From: Neurospora intermedia
Taxonomy: Eukaryota > Ascomycota > Sordariomycetes > Sordariales > Sordariaceae
Reading direction: 5' to 3'
Assembly: GCA_037102815.1 (NCBI GenBank)
Contig: BTPP01000007.1
Location: forward strand, 868,001 to 932,000
Length of the DNA stretch: 64,000 nt
A model generated the notes under the pieces. It had not been told where the DNA came from, made no database searches, and saw only the letters and a list, made by a program, of their open reading frames with translations. Shown one piece after another: positions 1 to 12,560 of this stretch; position 1 is the first letter of the stretch; every line of letters begins with the position of its first letter. The translations under genes were made by a program, and so were the position numbers.

Positions 1-2164
1 ATAATATCGCTAAACGAGACGAAGCTAGAGTAAAAGATAATTAATTCGTTATCCTAGAACCTTATAAACGAATTATAATCTATCGAAATAAAATTAGAAT
101 TAACTATTAAAAAGAAATTGTAGGCGGGGATAAATAAATATTATTAGAAGAAGAAGTTAATCTTCTAACTTTTTTTTATTATATTATAAAAGTAAGAGAA
201 GAGGAGTTGGACAATAATAAATTAGAGGATAAAGAGCTTTCGTTACTACTTTTATTAATAAATATTATTAATATATATTAGAATAGAGGAAGGTCGATAA
301 GGGTATTAGGGCTATTATATAACTAATACTAAAAAAAGATCTCTATACCTCCTAGTCCTTCTATATACCGCCCTTTATTTAACTCTTTATTATTCTTCCA
401 AGTAAAATAATTCCTTAGCCAAACAAAACGCTAAGGCCTTTTTTTATTATTATATATATATTTATATTATTAGGATAGGAAGTTGACTAATCTATTATTA
501 ACTATATATAGTACTTTAAATTTAGGTTTATAAAGTAGGCTATTAGGGTACTATTATTTTATCCATAAAGTATTATAAATTATTTTTTAATATTATTATA
601 TTATAATATTCTCTCTCTATTCCTAATTAAATACCGTATAATACTTCTATACTATACTCTATTACTAAATCTTTAACTTTAATATCCAAAAATTTAGATT
701 ATATTCTACTAATTTTATTTTTATAGCTTCTACTACTATTAATCTACAAATCCAATTAGAAATTTAGGTAACGAATTTAATTTATTGAATAATAAGGCTT
801 AAATTAGTCTTAAATACTTTCTAAATATTAAAATTTTAAAATAATAAAATTAAGGCTACCTTTATATCCTATAATATAGAACCTTCAAAATTAAAATTAT
901 AGTAATCCTATTAACCTACTAATTAATTAAAAATAACCACCGAGAAATAATAATTCTTAAAGTAGAGAAGGATTACCTAAAACTTCTTTTCTTTTATAAG
1001 TAATTAAATATTACTTAAATTACTTATAAACCTCAGAATCCTACTATTAAATTAAATATACTTATTTAGAATAAAGATTATTCTTACCCCTTTTCTAATT
1101 ACCTACAAAAGTAGGGTAACCAAATTATTAATATAAGTATAAGTATATTTATCGATACTATACCAAAGGTCGGCCAGGCGTACTATAATTCGTTTCTAAT
1201 TATAAAAACCTTTTTTATTGAGTAGGAAAACACTTACCTAATTAAATTATAATCTATTATAGAAGAGCCTACCGAATATTTTATCGGATTCTAATTCCTT
1301 ATAAGGTATTTTGAGGTTGTATTACCAATCTAACTAAATTCTACTCAATTCGGAATACTTTAGAGGTATATATTCGTTCTTTAAATTTAAATCTCAAGGG
1401 GGATTAAAATATACTTTATAATATAAGAATATATTTTTATATTTTAGGACCTAATTATATAATTAATTTATTTTTATAATATACAACTATACTTTAATCC
1501 TTTATAATAAATTAGGAAAAGCTCCCTAACAATCTTATATATACTAATTAGTAAAGCCTTAATATATTATTAATATCGGCTCAAACGCTTTATTCGTATT
1601 AGGTCGAAGTATTTAGTTAATAAACGGCCAGTTAAACGTAAATTTAATAGCTTCTTTAATCTATTTCTACTAAAAGGTCGATAATAATATAGTCGCCCGG
1701 CTATTAAGCTAATTAGCAATCGGCACTTTACTATAACTATATAAAAGTTGAATACTACGAATAATAATAGACTATTAAGGCTACTTATTATTAATATTAC
1801 TAAATTTAACTATATTACTCTAATTTAGAATAGCCTAAAGTCTTTTACTTTCAACTTTAATAAATCTACTAATATTATTATTAATTAAAGTAATTTTAAC
1901 CTTATTATTAGTAGTAGTACGGTTATTAAAGGATATAATTATATTTTTCTTTAATAAATGTTTAATCTATATATAGTAGAAAGGAAGGGTTAAACTAATA
2001 TTTAAATTGTATTAAATTGAATTTGGAGGAGGAATAAAGGATATAGGTTGTATTGGATCGAAATTATTATAATAGAGAAGAAAGTACTTTACAAGTTTTA
2101 GGCTTTTTAATATCGTTATATTAGGAGAGGAAGGGAAAAGAAGGAAGGAGGTAGAGGGAGAAGG
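1..2164. other. RIP-degenerate stretch without an assignable gene
   Basis: This left edge is AT-rich with heavy TpA and few CpA or TpG, like the rest of the window. If RIP-type stops are read as Gln or Trp, both strands give plausible but conflicting reading frames, for example a plus-strand frame over about 3-430 and a minus-strand frame leading out of the next feature. I recognise no protein family. By position it should be the downstream part of element B, on the far side of the element A insertion, but no LTR of B could be found here. Confidence 0.3.
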
Positions 2165-2886
2165 GTATTATATAAATATTTTATAAATTATCTAATTGGT
2201 TTACTTAATTACTAAAAGTATTTTTCTAAAGTTATTACTCGCCTAGCTTATAATATAATATTTAACTTCGTAGTATTTACCTTTTATATAATAAATTTAT
2301 TCTTTCTTTTAAAACTATTATATAAGCGGTAGACTATAAGGGTTAAAAGTAGTAGTAATCTTTTATCTCTTCTTTTTCCAACAATTACAATAACTTTAAT
2401 AGTTATTTAGTATAATAGGCTTTCTCTAATCAATTACCTTCACTTAGAATTATAAATAATAGATTAGGCGTCGATAATAATCTATAATTTAAGTATAAAA
2501 ACCTACCTCCCTTGGTCGGTCTTTCCCTTTTTTGCCTTTTTCTTTTTTTAATTAATTCCTTATTTTTTTATTAACTTCTTTCTTCCACTACTAATATTTA
2601 TTATTAAAATATCTACCTACAGTTCCAATTAGCCTCAATAGCGCGGAAATCCTATATAATTTCTTCCTCCTACTATTATTAATTAATTAACCGGAGCTTA
2701 TTAAAATATTTATAAGAATAATATTCTTCGGGTATAGCTAAATAATATCTCTCTTCTAGCTTACCCTTTTACTATCTCTTACTAAATTTAGTATAATAAC
2801 CGTCCTAAAATTTATAAATATCTTTATTTACAAATTTAATAGTAGATTAGCCTTGGAACTTTACTTATAAACGTTATTCAAGGAGC
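2165..2886 (-). pseudogene. Accessory ORF of element B, part 2 (unknown product, interrupted by element A)
   Basis: The minus strand keeps one reading frame for about 240 codons if TAA and TAG are read as RIP-damaged Gln or Trp. The peptide contains the segments VKFQG, FVNKDIYKF and LEERYYLAIPEEYY, then a Lys/Arg-rich patch (KKRKRQKRERP). When element A and one copy of its 4-bp duplication are removed, this frame joins without a shift to the minus-strand frame at 17399-17700. This suggests A landed inside one ORF. By position it lies downstream of B's integrase, so it would be an extra ORF between pol and the 3' LTR. I do not recognise the protein. The exact ends and start codon cannot be set. 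Confidence 0.4.
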
Positions 2887-2890
2887 CTAT

Positions 2891-3435
2891 TGAAATGGAG
2901 CAAAAACCACACCAACAAAGAAAAGCGCCCTACTACACCTAAATGTAGCGAGGAGTAGATCTAGAGTTGGGTATAGCTTCTGTCCTTAGGAATTGAAATA
3001 AAATAATAATGTTACAGTTCGTCAACTACTACCTAAGACTAACGAGAAGGATAAGACCCTTCTTATTAGTCCTAGCTGGTTGAATAGGTCTAAAAGTTAG
3101 TTTTATTACAGGAAAATTATTGAGCTTACTATTACTAGAATGTTTAACGACGATTCTATAGTTTTTTGGGAGCGGAACTTCTTAGTTTATTTTCGAGGAA
3201 AAAGTATTATTTAATTAAGAGTGCCTATCCTTCTCCCTATTCTTAGCTCGGGATTTCCTCCTTATATCCCTTTCTCTACTTAGTACATTCCTAGGGTCCT
3301 AACCGACTAATATAATAGATTTGCTCCTTAATATATAATAAGCTAAGGCCCTAATACCTCCACTTATTATTTAAAAATAAAAATTTAAAGTAAGAAAAGA
3401 AAAAATAGAAAAAAAGAATCAACTACCCTACATTA
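2891..3435 (-). repeat. Element A 3' LTR (545 bp)
   Basis: On the plus strand it begins TGAAATGGAGCAAAAACC and ends ACCCTACATTA. It aligns without length change to 16854-17398, and the differences I see are C/T and G/A transitions. The outer end (about 2891-2960) keeps CpA and TpG sites that are TpA in the partner copy. The inner end (about 3365-3435) is the mutated one. Confidence 0.93.
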
Positions 3436-3447
3436 GACTTCCCTTCG
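3436..3447 (-). promoter_or_regulatory. Polypurine tract of element A
   Basis: Directly inside the left LTR the minus strand reads CGAAGGGAAGTC. In Ty3/gypsy elements a purine tract at this point primes plus-strand DNA synthesis during reverse transcription. Its position shows that the left LTR is the 3' LTR and that the element reads on the minus strand. Confidence 0.7.
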
Positions 3448-3559
3448 AATATTCTTTTATAATCTTTTATAAGAATATTTGTATATTAATAAGTAAAGAA
3501 AAAAGGAAAGAAATAATATAATAAGGCCCTTAGTTAGGTAGGAGATTTGTATTAAAGAA

Positions 3560-6500
3560 AAATAATAATAATAGAAAAGACGAATTATTTACTACGCTAG
3601 CAATAACTTTAAGCAAATAATAGGGTAGAAATCTCTTCCCTTACTCCTATCCTCCTCTCCTACGTTTTTTTACACCCCTAGTAGCGATCCGCTCTCTCTT
3701 CTTTACCTCTTTCTCCCTTTTCTTTCTCTCTTCCGCCTCCTTTTTAAGCAAATCCTTTATTTCTTTTAAGTTTATATTTAATAAGTTTTAAACCTTATTT
3801 ATATTAATTACTCTAAGTTAGGATAGCTCCTACTTTATTCTCCTTAAAAAGGTTGGAATATACTTCTATTCTATATTCGTTATAGAAGTACCCTTAATAC
3901 ATCTAATTTTTAGTAAATCCCTTATAATTAATTTTTTCGTTGGGAATATAAAATAATTAATTAGAAAGCGATTATAGTTTCTAAATATAATTTTTACTGC
4001 CTATATTTTATTACGCTTTATTATCCTCTTTTTTTAAAATTTTAAAGGGGTAGGAGGATTTAGTATACGTCTTTTCTTTTAGGGAGTCTACAGCGTTTTA
4101 GGTTTAGGAGCGGATCCCTTCTTCTTCGGTTTAAGTTTAGGTTCTAATATATCGTCGGGTATGAAGGAGGGGTCTCTACCCTTATTTTCGATATTCCTTC
4201 GTTCGGCTTTGTCCGTAGCTATATTATTCTAATTATTTATAGATATTAAGATAGATAGTTTAGACCCCTATTAGACTAAATTGTAAAAAATTATAGGATT
4301 TCCTATTATTATTTCCTTCGGCGGGTTTTTAGTAGTAGGTAGTTATAGCTCCTTATTATACTTATATCTATTACTCAATCCGTTATATAAAGCTCGTACT
4401 AAATCTTTCCACTATTCTATATTTAATAATTCCTCTATATTACTAATTTACTATACCCTAATATAATTATACGTAGTCCGTATCTATTATTTAACTATAA
4501 TTTCCTTTAATTACTCTACATCGTCGATTTATACCTAAAGTTTCTAATAATTACCCTCTTCTTAAAAGATAGGATTAACGTAAAGATATATATTATTAGA
4601 AATATATTAATTTCTTTACTTTATTTCGATAAAGAATATTTTAGCTACTTTAAATACTTAGAGGCCGCAATTATAATCAAATTATTAATAAGGAAACGAA
4701 TACTTTAAGGTAGTTATCCGAACCTTCGCTTATTTTCCTTCTTTATCCCTATATACATAATTCGCCCGGTATATAATTTTGAGTGCCCTTTTGATCTGTA
4801 TTACCCTCTCCTTAGTAAAATTTGAATCGTATAAATACTAGATACTATCTATTTAGTTAATAATTGTTAGGGAAAAATAGTTGTCCGCCTAGATTGGTAA
4901 GTACTATTATTATATCTTCGCTAAAAATTCTTTTAAACTTTCTCCTACTATTAGGAAGTATGGATTTGCAGTATTTATTATTAGTATATTAGGTAGAATA
5001 TAAATTTAATCTCCGAAATTTCTTAGTATTTATATTAAACCTATATATATTTTAGTACTATTTAACTACTATTTTTGGTTAATATAGTACTATAAATTTA
5101 TTATCCTTAAAGCGTATATATACTATAATATTCTACCGGGCTAGTAGGATCCTAACTAATTGTTTAATAGGAAGAAATCTACTCTTATAACCTTCTTAAA
5201 GGTATCTTTATCTTTGTCCTAAAAAGTAAGGACGTACGGTAATTCGGCTACGCTATATCTATCTTTATTATCCTTTAGAAAGCGTTAATTTAAATTGGGA
5301 GGCAACTTCCTAGGTAATTTAGAATATAGCGGACAAACTTCCCCTAATTAAATTTCAATTTTTCTTTAATTTATAATATCTTACGTTTATAATTATTTTA
5401 TATCCTTCGTCTACTAATTTATTTAATAATTGCAGTCTTTAGGTATAATAAGGGAGATTTTTAATAATTCTTATATAGGGCTTAGTTCTATAATATTTAT
5501 AGGTAGATTTCCTATAAAATTTAATATATTAGTAATAGCGTTTTTTTCTTCGTTTTATACTTTATTTGTAGGTAGGATAAGACTATTAGTAATAATTAGT
5601 AGTAATTCGGATAGTAGACTTTATATAGGATTTAGTTCAGTGATATTTATAGGTAGATTTACGGCGGGATTTAATATATTAATAGTAATAATCTCTCCTT
5701 TATTTTGTACCTTATTTGTAGGAGGGATAGGGTCTTTGGAGGCAATTAGCGGTAATTCGGACGGTAGTACTTATAAAGGATTCGGCTTAACGATATCCGT
5801 AGGTAGATCTATAGTAGGGGTAGGGCTTTTAACGGTAGCTAATAGTAAAATAGTAAATTTAACTTCTTCGGCGGGTAGTTTTAGTAGCTATTTAACCTTT
5901 ACCTTACATCGATATATAAATTCTTCTTTACCCTCTTTTTTATAGAAGGTAGAAATTTCTTCGTTATTATTATTATTACTTTTAAACTTTTAGTAACGAA
6001 TATAAATAATCTATTTTAATTTTGTATCGTCGGACGGATCTTCTCCTATTACGAATTGAATAATATTAATTTTATAGCGTCCTAGGGGGCTAATTACGCC
6101 CTACTTTAGCGATATTTCGAATTACTATAGGTATTTATACTTAGATAGAATCCTAAAGACTACGGGCTATAAAGTTAAATTATATAAATACAACGTTTTT
6201 ATAAAGTCCTTATTAAAAGGCCTCTTAAACTATAATTCCTTAGGCTAAATCCGTAGTACCTCCTCCTTATTTATTTATATAGATTATTAAATAATAGGCT
6301 ATAATACCCTAGGCTAGGTCTATAATTCCTCTATTTTTATATAGGTTATTAAATAACAGTTAGTATAAATCCATTTTTAATAACGTAGTAAGGTAATAGT
6401 AATTACTAGTATATATCTTTATTAAAGGATTTTATTTCTAATATAATTAGTAATTTAACCGTATTATAAGGATTAAAAAGATTGCTTAAATATCGTTTTA
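3560..6500 (-). pseudogene. Accessory ORF X of element A (unknown product, with 50-residue repeats)
   Basis: A minus-strand frame runs for more than 900 codons with only RIP-type stops in the parts I translated, for instance at 5221-5340 and 6001-6240. It lies between the integrase and the 3' LTR. The first part contains GEDPSDDTKLK. The middle carries about three copies of a 50-residue repeat with the recurring core NLPINITELNPI. Further on come KLPRKLPPNLN and a region with ANPYFLIVGESLKEF. The C-terminus is strongly basic (KRKREKEVKKRER). No transmembrane or envelope-like pattern is visible, and I recognise no family. The start codon is not fixed. It could be a captured host gene or an element-specific protein. 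Confidence 0.5.
5455..5900 (-). repeat. Three 150-bp tandem repeats inside ORF X
   Basis: The plus-strand motif AGGTAGATTT or AGGTAGATCT recurs at 5501, 5651 and 5801, a period of exactly 150 bp, or 50 codons. Surrounding sequence is shared, for example TTTAATATATTA after the first two copies. On the minus strand each unit encodes a Pro/Asn/Ile-rich repeat. The exact multiple of three suggests selection for an open frame before RIP. An apparent 171-codon plus-strand ORF over this repeat is its antisense shadow. Confidence 0.75.
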
Positions 6501-6789
6501 TAATCGTAATCGGAGTTTAAAGTACTTTTTAAGTATAGATCCGCTAGAAGGGTACTTAGTATTCCGTTTATTTATTTCCTAACAATATTTTTCGTACCTT
6601 CCGTCTCTATTTAAAACCTTCCTACCTTCATTATTTAGGCGATATATATTTAATTAAACGTATTTTATTTACTTCTTCCCACTTCCGTTGGTAAGTACCT
6701 AATTTTTCTTTACTTCTTTTATCTTCCTCGCTTCTTCGCCTATATTTCCACCAACTTCTCCTCAATAATTAATTGCAAAGTATTCCCCA

Positions 6790-8740
6790 ACTCTTTCTTT
6801 TTAAAAGTATAAATCTATATTATATCGGAAAACTCTCTTCCTAACGCTTCCAACCCTCTTTAGGCCGCAATTTAAATAGGGGAGATCCCTCTTAAACTTT
6901 AAGGCAAGAATCTTTAGCCGAGCGCTAATATCCTAGAATTTATTTTTATTATTAATAAGAAGCTATCGGTTCCTCTATTAATTAACCCTATTTTTATTTT
7001 TCCTTTAAAAATTAAGAATAATCTAAAATACTTTAACGAACGCCCTAATAGTAAGCGCTAACTTCTATTAAAGGTTTTTATTAATTTATCTTTAGGTCCG
7101 CTCCCTAAAGATAATTTTTAAAGGATAGAATATAATCCTTACTACTATCTTTTCGCTAAGGAGGTAGAAATCTTCTCTCTCAAGCATTCTACCGTAGCTA
7201 ATTTAATATATTTTAAATAGAAGCTCTCAAAGGATATTAATAATCTCCGCCGCCTTATATTAACTTTTAAAATAATAGATAAGTATCGTAAAGCGATTTT
7301 CTCCTATATCCAAAGCTCTAAGATTAAAAAATATCCCCCCTAGAAGGTTTTTATCGAAAAGAAAGACGGCTAGCCTTGGGGGTACTATATTAATTCCCTC
7401 TATATTAAAAAAAAGCGTATCTTAGTTTTATTTATCTAAAGATTTAGTATTCTGTACGGATTTATTCCTCCTTAATTTATGTCTTCTCTTTGTTAACTAC
7501 TATCCTTCTTTCTAAGAACCGATATATTTATTCTTACTATTTCGAACAACTTTAGAAAATGTTTATATCAATCTTTATATCCGCAAATAAATAGGAGACC
7601 CCTAATATTTGGTCACCCTTCCTTAATTATATCTCTATAACTACGAATATTAAGGGAGGAATTTGTAGTAATTGTACCTAGTTCGGCAAATCCGCTATTT
7701 AATATATATCTTCTATAATTAATTTAAAATATTTAAAACTCCTTACCTAGTATAAGCTACAATATACTAATCTTTATCGAACGTTATTAAATAACCGAAG
7801 TTAAGGCGGAGATTTCTTAATTATTAACGATATTAATTAATCGGACTAGGTATCCTTTAAGGATTAAATCCCTTTTAATAGAAAAATATAGTCTAAATAC
7901 GCTACTTTCGAACGTAAATAGCTAAACTTAAAGGGAAAAGGAATTATTATCCGTAGTAACTATAAAATATCGAAGTTATTTACTTAGGACGATTCTTTAT
8001 TTTAGTAGGGTTTTAATAATAATTCTAAGGAGGACGATAATATAAATAATAATAATAGAGAGGAAGGCGTAGATTCGTACAAAATTAGCCCGTCCGTAAT
8101 TGAGAGTAACGCTATTCCTCCTTCTATAGTTCTAAAAGGCTGTAAATTAGCCCATCTTAGTAAGAAGTAAAGTAAAAAGGACGTTAAGGGGGTAGGTACT
8201 ACTATTATAGCCGAAGGTAGAGGTACAGATTCCTATGATACAAACGAACTTATAATTAGAATCTAAGTAAATCTCCCTTTATTTATCCCTAAAGGTACTA
8301 AATTAGGATATTATAGTAGTAAGTAGGATATAAAGGATAGTAATATAGAGGTTAATAATACTAATTTAAATAATAGTACTTTAGATAGTCGTACGGATTT
8401 CAAAATTCTATTCCCTAAAACTCCTCTTCCTAAATCTCCGAAGTTCCTTCTAAAGGATTAAGTCTCGGATCCGTTCGGATAGCTGAATATAAACGACGAT
8501 GTTTATTTCCCTAAAGATTTTAATAAGTACTTTCCTAGTATTAAATCTAATAAGGATAATAATAAATAATATAATACAAATTCGTAACCTACTATCGGTT
8601 ATAAAGTTTCTCCTTTATATACGTATAATTCTAAGGATAAAGGAGATCCTATACTTATCTCCTCGTTTAATAAAAGTAATTTATAAAATAGGGAAGGGGC
8701 GGATTTCTTACTATATTATATTTGGGTTAGAATCTTCCTT
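6790..8740 (+). pseudogene. Accessory ORF Y of element A, antisense to the element (unknown product)
   Basis: From about 6840 to 7480 the plus strand carries a frame with few stops, all explicable as Gln or Trp lost to RIP. Readable peptides include FNERPNSKR, SLGPLPKDNF and FIEKKDGQPWGYY. After a poorly resolved stretch, a second plus-strand frame from about 7920 to 8740 encodes a hydrophilic tail rich in Asp, Asn, Ser and Lys, with KEDDNINNNNREE and KGCKLAHLSKK. It is oriented opposite to gag-pol and head to head with ORF X, with starts near 6500-6800. No domain is recognised. Antisense ORFs at this position are known in some plant Ty3/gypsy elements such as Retand. Whether the two frames form one gene with an intron or frameshift is open. 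Confidence 0.5.
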
Positions 8741-8777
8741 TATTCCCTAGTATATTTATAGTGTCTGGTCTTCCTTT

Positions 8778-8810
8778 CGAAAGTAGTAAGAGCCTAATCT
8801 ACTACTTTCG
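8778..8810. other. Perfect 11-bp inverted repeat (hairpin)
   Basis: CGAAAGTAGTA (8778-8788) and its exact reverse complement TACTACTTTCG (8800-8810) are separated by 11 bases. The hairpin lies between the end of ORF Y and the C-terminal side of the integrase, where two converging transcripts would end. It could help 3'-end formation, or be chance in biased sequence. Confidence 0.5.
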
Positions 8811-9199
8811 CTAAAAAAATATATAGAATAAAATATATTAACTATATATCCTCTAAACTACTAATCCTTTAATTATATAGTACAAATCCGCTCCTTACCC
8901 CTTTTTATAATATTACTATATAGTACTATTATATTAGGGTCGGCTCGATCTAATATCCTTTATATTATAAAATTAGTAGGGACTTCCCTTTATTAGAAAA
9001 TAGAAAAATAAAGTACTAAAAGTAAAAAAAATATTATTATAAGTATATAAAGTATAGATTTGCGAAAAAAAATAAATATAAGGAAAAAATATATAAAGAA
9101 AAGGCTATATAAGGAAATAGTATTATCGCTTCGGTTTCGTCGTAGTATATTAATTATCGAGTATTAGGTACGGATTTGCCTATCCCTAGGGTACGTAAG

Positions 9200-10700
9200 C
9201 GGAGCGTTAAATTAATCCTTAGGATTTATCTATATTCCTAGGGGTTTCCCCTTAGGGATTATAACTTTAATTCTAGTCCGAACTAGATCTTTCTATATCC
9301 TATCTTTAAAAGTATTCTACCTCGTCTTCTTTTTCTCTACAGCTATACCTTCTCTAAATTTGTATTGTAATATCCGTCCTAGAGTCTCCTCTACGAATAA
9401 TTTATTATTAGCCGGTTTAGGGTCTCTTTAACCTCCTCCGTCCTCGGGTAAAATCTACTCCCTACTAAATATTATATTCGGATTCTCAATATCCAATATT
9501 ACTCTATCCCTAACTATAAATTTTTTAATCCTCCTAGTATTTATAGGTTTACTAAGCTATATCCCATCTAAAGTGCTAATATAGTATACACTTCCCGAAT
9601 TAGAAATCCGGTATACTCTGTAGGGGCTTTACTATCGGTATAAAAACTTCCTTATAGAACTTATATCAATCCTTTTAACGTTATTATACTTTAGAACTAA
9701 ATCGCCGATCTTAATCTAGGCGTTTTTAAGTCGCATTTTCCGCTAGTCTTATTTATTACGGTAATTAACTACTACTTCCCTTATTATAGCGACTTTTTCT
9801 ATAGCCTATATAAATCTATACTTAAAATCCTTATATATTTTAGTAACTATACTAACTAATTCCTCCTTAATTATTATTCTATTATTATTCTTCTAATTAA
9901 TAATTTATTAAAAGGGTAAGTTAAATTTAATTAATAATATTAGGTTATAACTATATACTAATTAAAAGGGAATATACTTATAGCTTCCTTTAATTATAGT
10001 CTAGTTTGTAAAAAGAATATAAGGCAAATACTTCTTCTAATTAGTATTACTTCTACCAATTATCTTTATAAATAAAGAAACGATTGTAATATAGCCTTAT
10101 TCGTTTGTACTATTAATTTATAAGTTATAGGGCGCGATAGATTCTTTAGGGATCCTTAATTAGAGTAAGTATTTAATAATAGCCTTTTAGAATTCTATAC
10201 CGCTATTAATTAAAACTATTAGAGGGTATCCCTACTTTAAGAATAAAAATTCAAAGAAGTCCTTTATTTTATTTAATAAGGCTATAGGGAGTAGGGTAGT
10301 TTCTATATAACTTATTAAATCGTCCCTAGCTTCTAATAGAGGAATTTTCTTACTATTTATATTTAGGAGATATTAGATATCTAATATCTACTTCCTAAAG
10401 GGGTAGGAATTCGGGTAAATTTATTAGTAATTATCTTCGAATTATTTGGGGTTAAATATTTAATAATTAAAATATAAGCGGATTAGCTCCTCTATCTAAA
10501 TATATATTCCCTTCTAATAATAGTATTCTATAATACGGCGGTATATCCCTTCTCGGCCTTTATATCCTACCTCGTTATAGTAACAGGATATAATTTATTA
10601 GTACTCCTTTAGATTATCAACCAATCGTCTCGGACTCTAAGTCGAATTTGTAGGGCGTAACTAAAGGACCCTATTATATACTATAAATTTAATAATATTA
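9200..10700 (-). pseudogene. Element A integrase region of pol
   Basis: Integrase inserts the cDNA into chromosomal DNA. The minus-strand translation matches the integrase core of the fungal Ty3/gypsy lineage. The block around INSGIEF corresponds to the conserved second Asp (D lost to N), and APYNLQIN corresponds to the PYN..NG block that leads to the catalytic Glu region. The same blocks are found in element B at 19470-19560. Downstream sequence to about 9200 is the variable C-terminal part. Scattered TAA and TAG stops mark RIP. It sits directly downstream of RNase H, as expected for Ty3/gypsy order. Confidence 0.75.
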
Positions 10701-10879
10701 ATTTGGAATTAACGTTTTATAGTAGCTCCTTTTAATTTTAAGGGTATTTCGTAGGTTAGTAAGTACCTAGTAATCTCTTCCGACTTCTTAGACTATTCCT
10801 TTTAGAGTATTAGCTAAGGGTTGTCTATATATATAACGAAGATAGAATAGATTTATATATTTATAAAGTTATTAATATT

Positions 10880-11490
10880 TTCCTTATATATTTATTCGTA
10901 GAGGTTAGTAGGCTTAGGAGGTTTACGGGACAAGCTGTTAGCTATTGTATTTTTATTTCCTAAAATATATTTAACGTTAAAGTTAAAGATTTTTATTTAA
11001 GTAATTTATTGTATTAGTAGTGCGCTAGGTATATTATTTATAGCCCTATTTAATTAGTGAATTAGAACTATAGCGTTGGTTTTAATTATAAAGTAAGTAT
11101 TAAATAAATACCTTTTTAAACGTTTTAAAGTATAGAAGAATCCTCGAAGTTCCCTTTTTGTAGTATTATATTTCTTTTTAGTACCGGATTAAATCCCGCT
11201 CTCGAACCGGTATAAATATCGCTTTCCGTCCGGGCCGATCTACTTTAGAATTGTACCTTAACCTTCTAATAATATATTAACTATAAGGAAAATTGTCCTA
11301 TAATAGTTATTATTATATATTAGAGTAGCGAGGATTGGTATTGTAGTAACTATATACTATAGGTATTCTATTGCGAACTGCTCGTTCGATATTTATTGAA
11401 ACTTAATATCCTTCTTAGTTAGATTATAGAGGGGGATTGCAATAATTCCGAACCCTCTAATCTAAATTCTATAGTACCTTATAATATTTA
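10880..11490 (-). pseudogene. Element A RNase H
   Basis: RNase H removes the RNA strand during reverse transcription. The minus strand encodes a recognisable domain in order: GPDGKRYLYRFESG, then YNTTKREFRGFFYTLKRL (the central helix region), then FIIKTNAIVL, where the catalytic Asp has become Asn, and VKYILGNKNTIANSLSRK near the end, a variant of the usual PDxLSR tail. It is contiguous with RT upstream and integrase downstream. Confidence 0.85.
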
Positions 11491-11699
11491 GGAAGGCGCG
11501 GATTTATTCTAGCTCCTTTCCTTTTTTATTAGTTTAATATTTATAGTAAGTTTATTTATTAATTTTTATAACCTTATTTATAGCTAGTACCCTTCTATTT
11601 AGTATATATAGGTACCCTACTAATACTGCTTCCCTTTGGTACTACTAGGATTTTATGGCCGCAATTATCCCTCCTACTAATTCTATATTAATAAGTATT

Positions 11700-12560
11700 T
11701 TATTAATATTTATAAAATATTCTAATACGTACTTCCTAATTCCTTTTGTACTGATCTATTCCTCTCTATAATTATTTCGAGGCCCCTTAATATAAATATT
11801 ATTAAGGTAAGGTTAATAAATATTAGGAATTAAATTGTATAGTATTCTTATTATTATTCTTATAAATTGGACAATGGAGTTCGTGCCTCCTTATAGTAAA
11901 ATAATTATTCGGAAGTAGCCGATAGGGGTCGAGAAAGTAGTAAGGTTACGATTTACTTCGTTGAGGGGGATCTAGTTATACCCTAAGAAAAGGTCCAATA
12001 GGGATATTATTTTATAGCCTCCAAATATTTTATTAAACTCTTTGTAACCTAGGAGTAGATTAATATTATAGAGAATTACTTTATTAATCCGCTAAGCGTT
12101 ATTAATAAGACGTAGGCTACTGTCCTTCTTTATAATTAGAAACTAATTGTTTCTATATACCGTATAATTCTCTTCTAAAATCCCTTTTTTAATTCGGTCC
12201 TTCAATAGGTTGTATACCTTATTGTAGAGGGTTTTCGGGATTAGAATAGCTTTTATTTACTATATAGAATGAGGGATAATATGGATCTCCTATAGTAGGA
12301 TGATATTAGGGTCTAGTTTTCTATATTTAGTAAAGTTCTAAGCTAGAGTTTGCTCCCTATTAAAGAGGATATAGGTAAATAATTCGATTTCTCCTTCGTT
12401 TAAGGTATTTTAGATTATTTTTAGTAAGGTTTAGAGTTGTTCTTCTATTAGGCGTAATTTTCGAATTAATTCTATAAACCTTAATATTATGTAGTAATCC
12501 TATTTTGAATTATAATTTTTGAATGTAGAAGCGATTTATTCTTTTATTACTACTAACTTT
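11700..12560 (-). pseudogene. Element A reverse transcriptase
   Basis: The catalytic core is clear on the minus strand. IGYFRIIILL followed by GGTNSIVQF is the fungal counterpart of the usual PFGLTNAP block. PYLNNIYIKGPR (about 11789-11812) is the catalytic FLDD motif followed by the KGP signature of this lineage, with both Asp codons changed to Asn by G-to-A mutation. About 30 residues on comes GIRKYVLEY. The upstream part to 12560 is more decayed. It aligns along its length with the split RT of element B. Confidence 0.88.

Noticed and set aside
1-2164. A gag- or host-like plus-strand protein in the left edge
   Set aside because: Several frames on both strands look open once RIP stops are allowed, none shows a known motif, and the next 700 bases favour the minus strand.
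5430-5945. A 171-codon plus-strand ORF with repeated hydrophobic segments
   Set aside because: It is the exact antisense of the 50-residue repeats of ORF X. The repeats keep both strands open, and the minus strand has the longer consistent frame.
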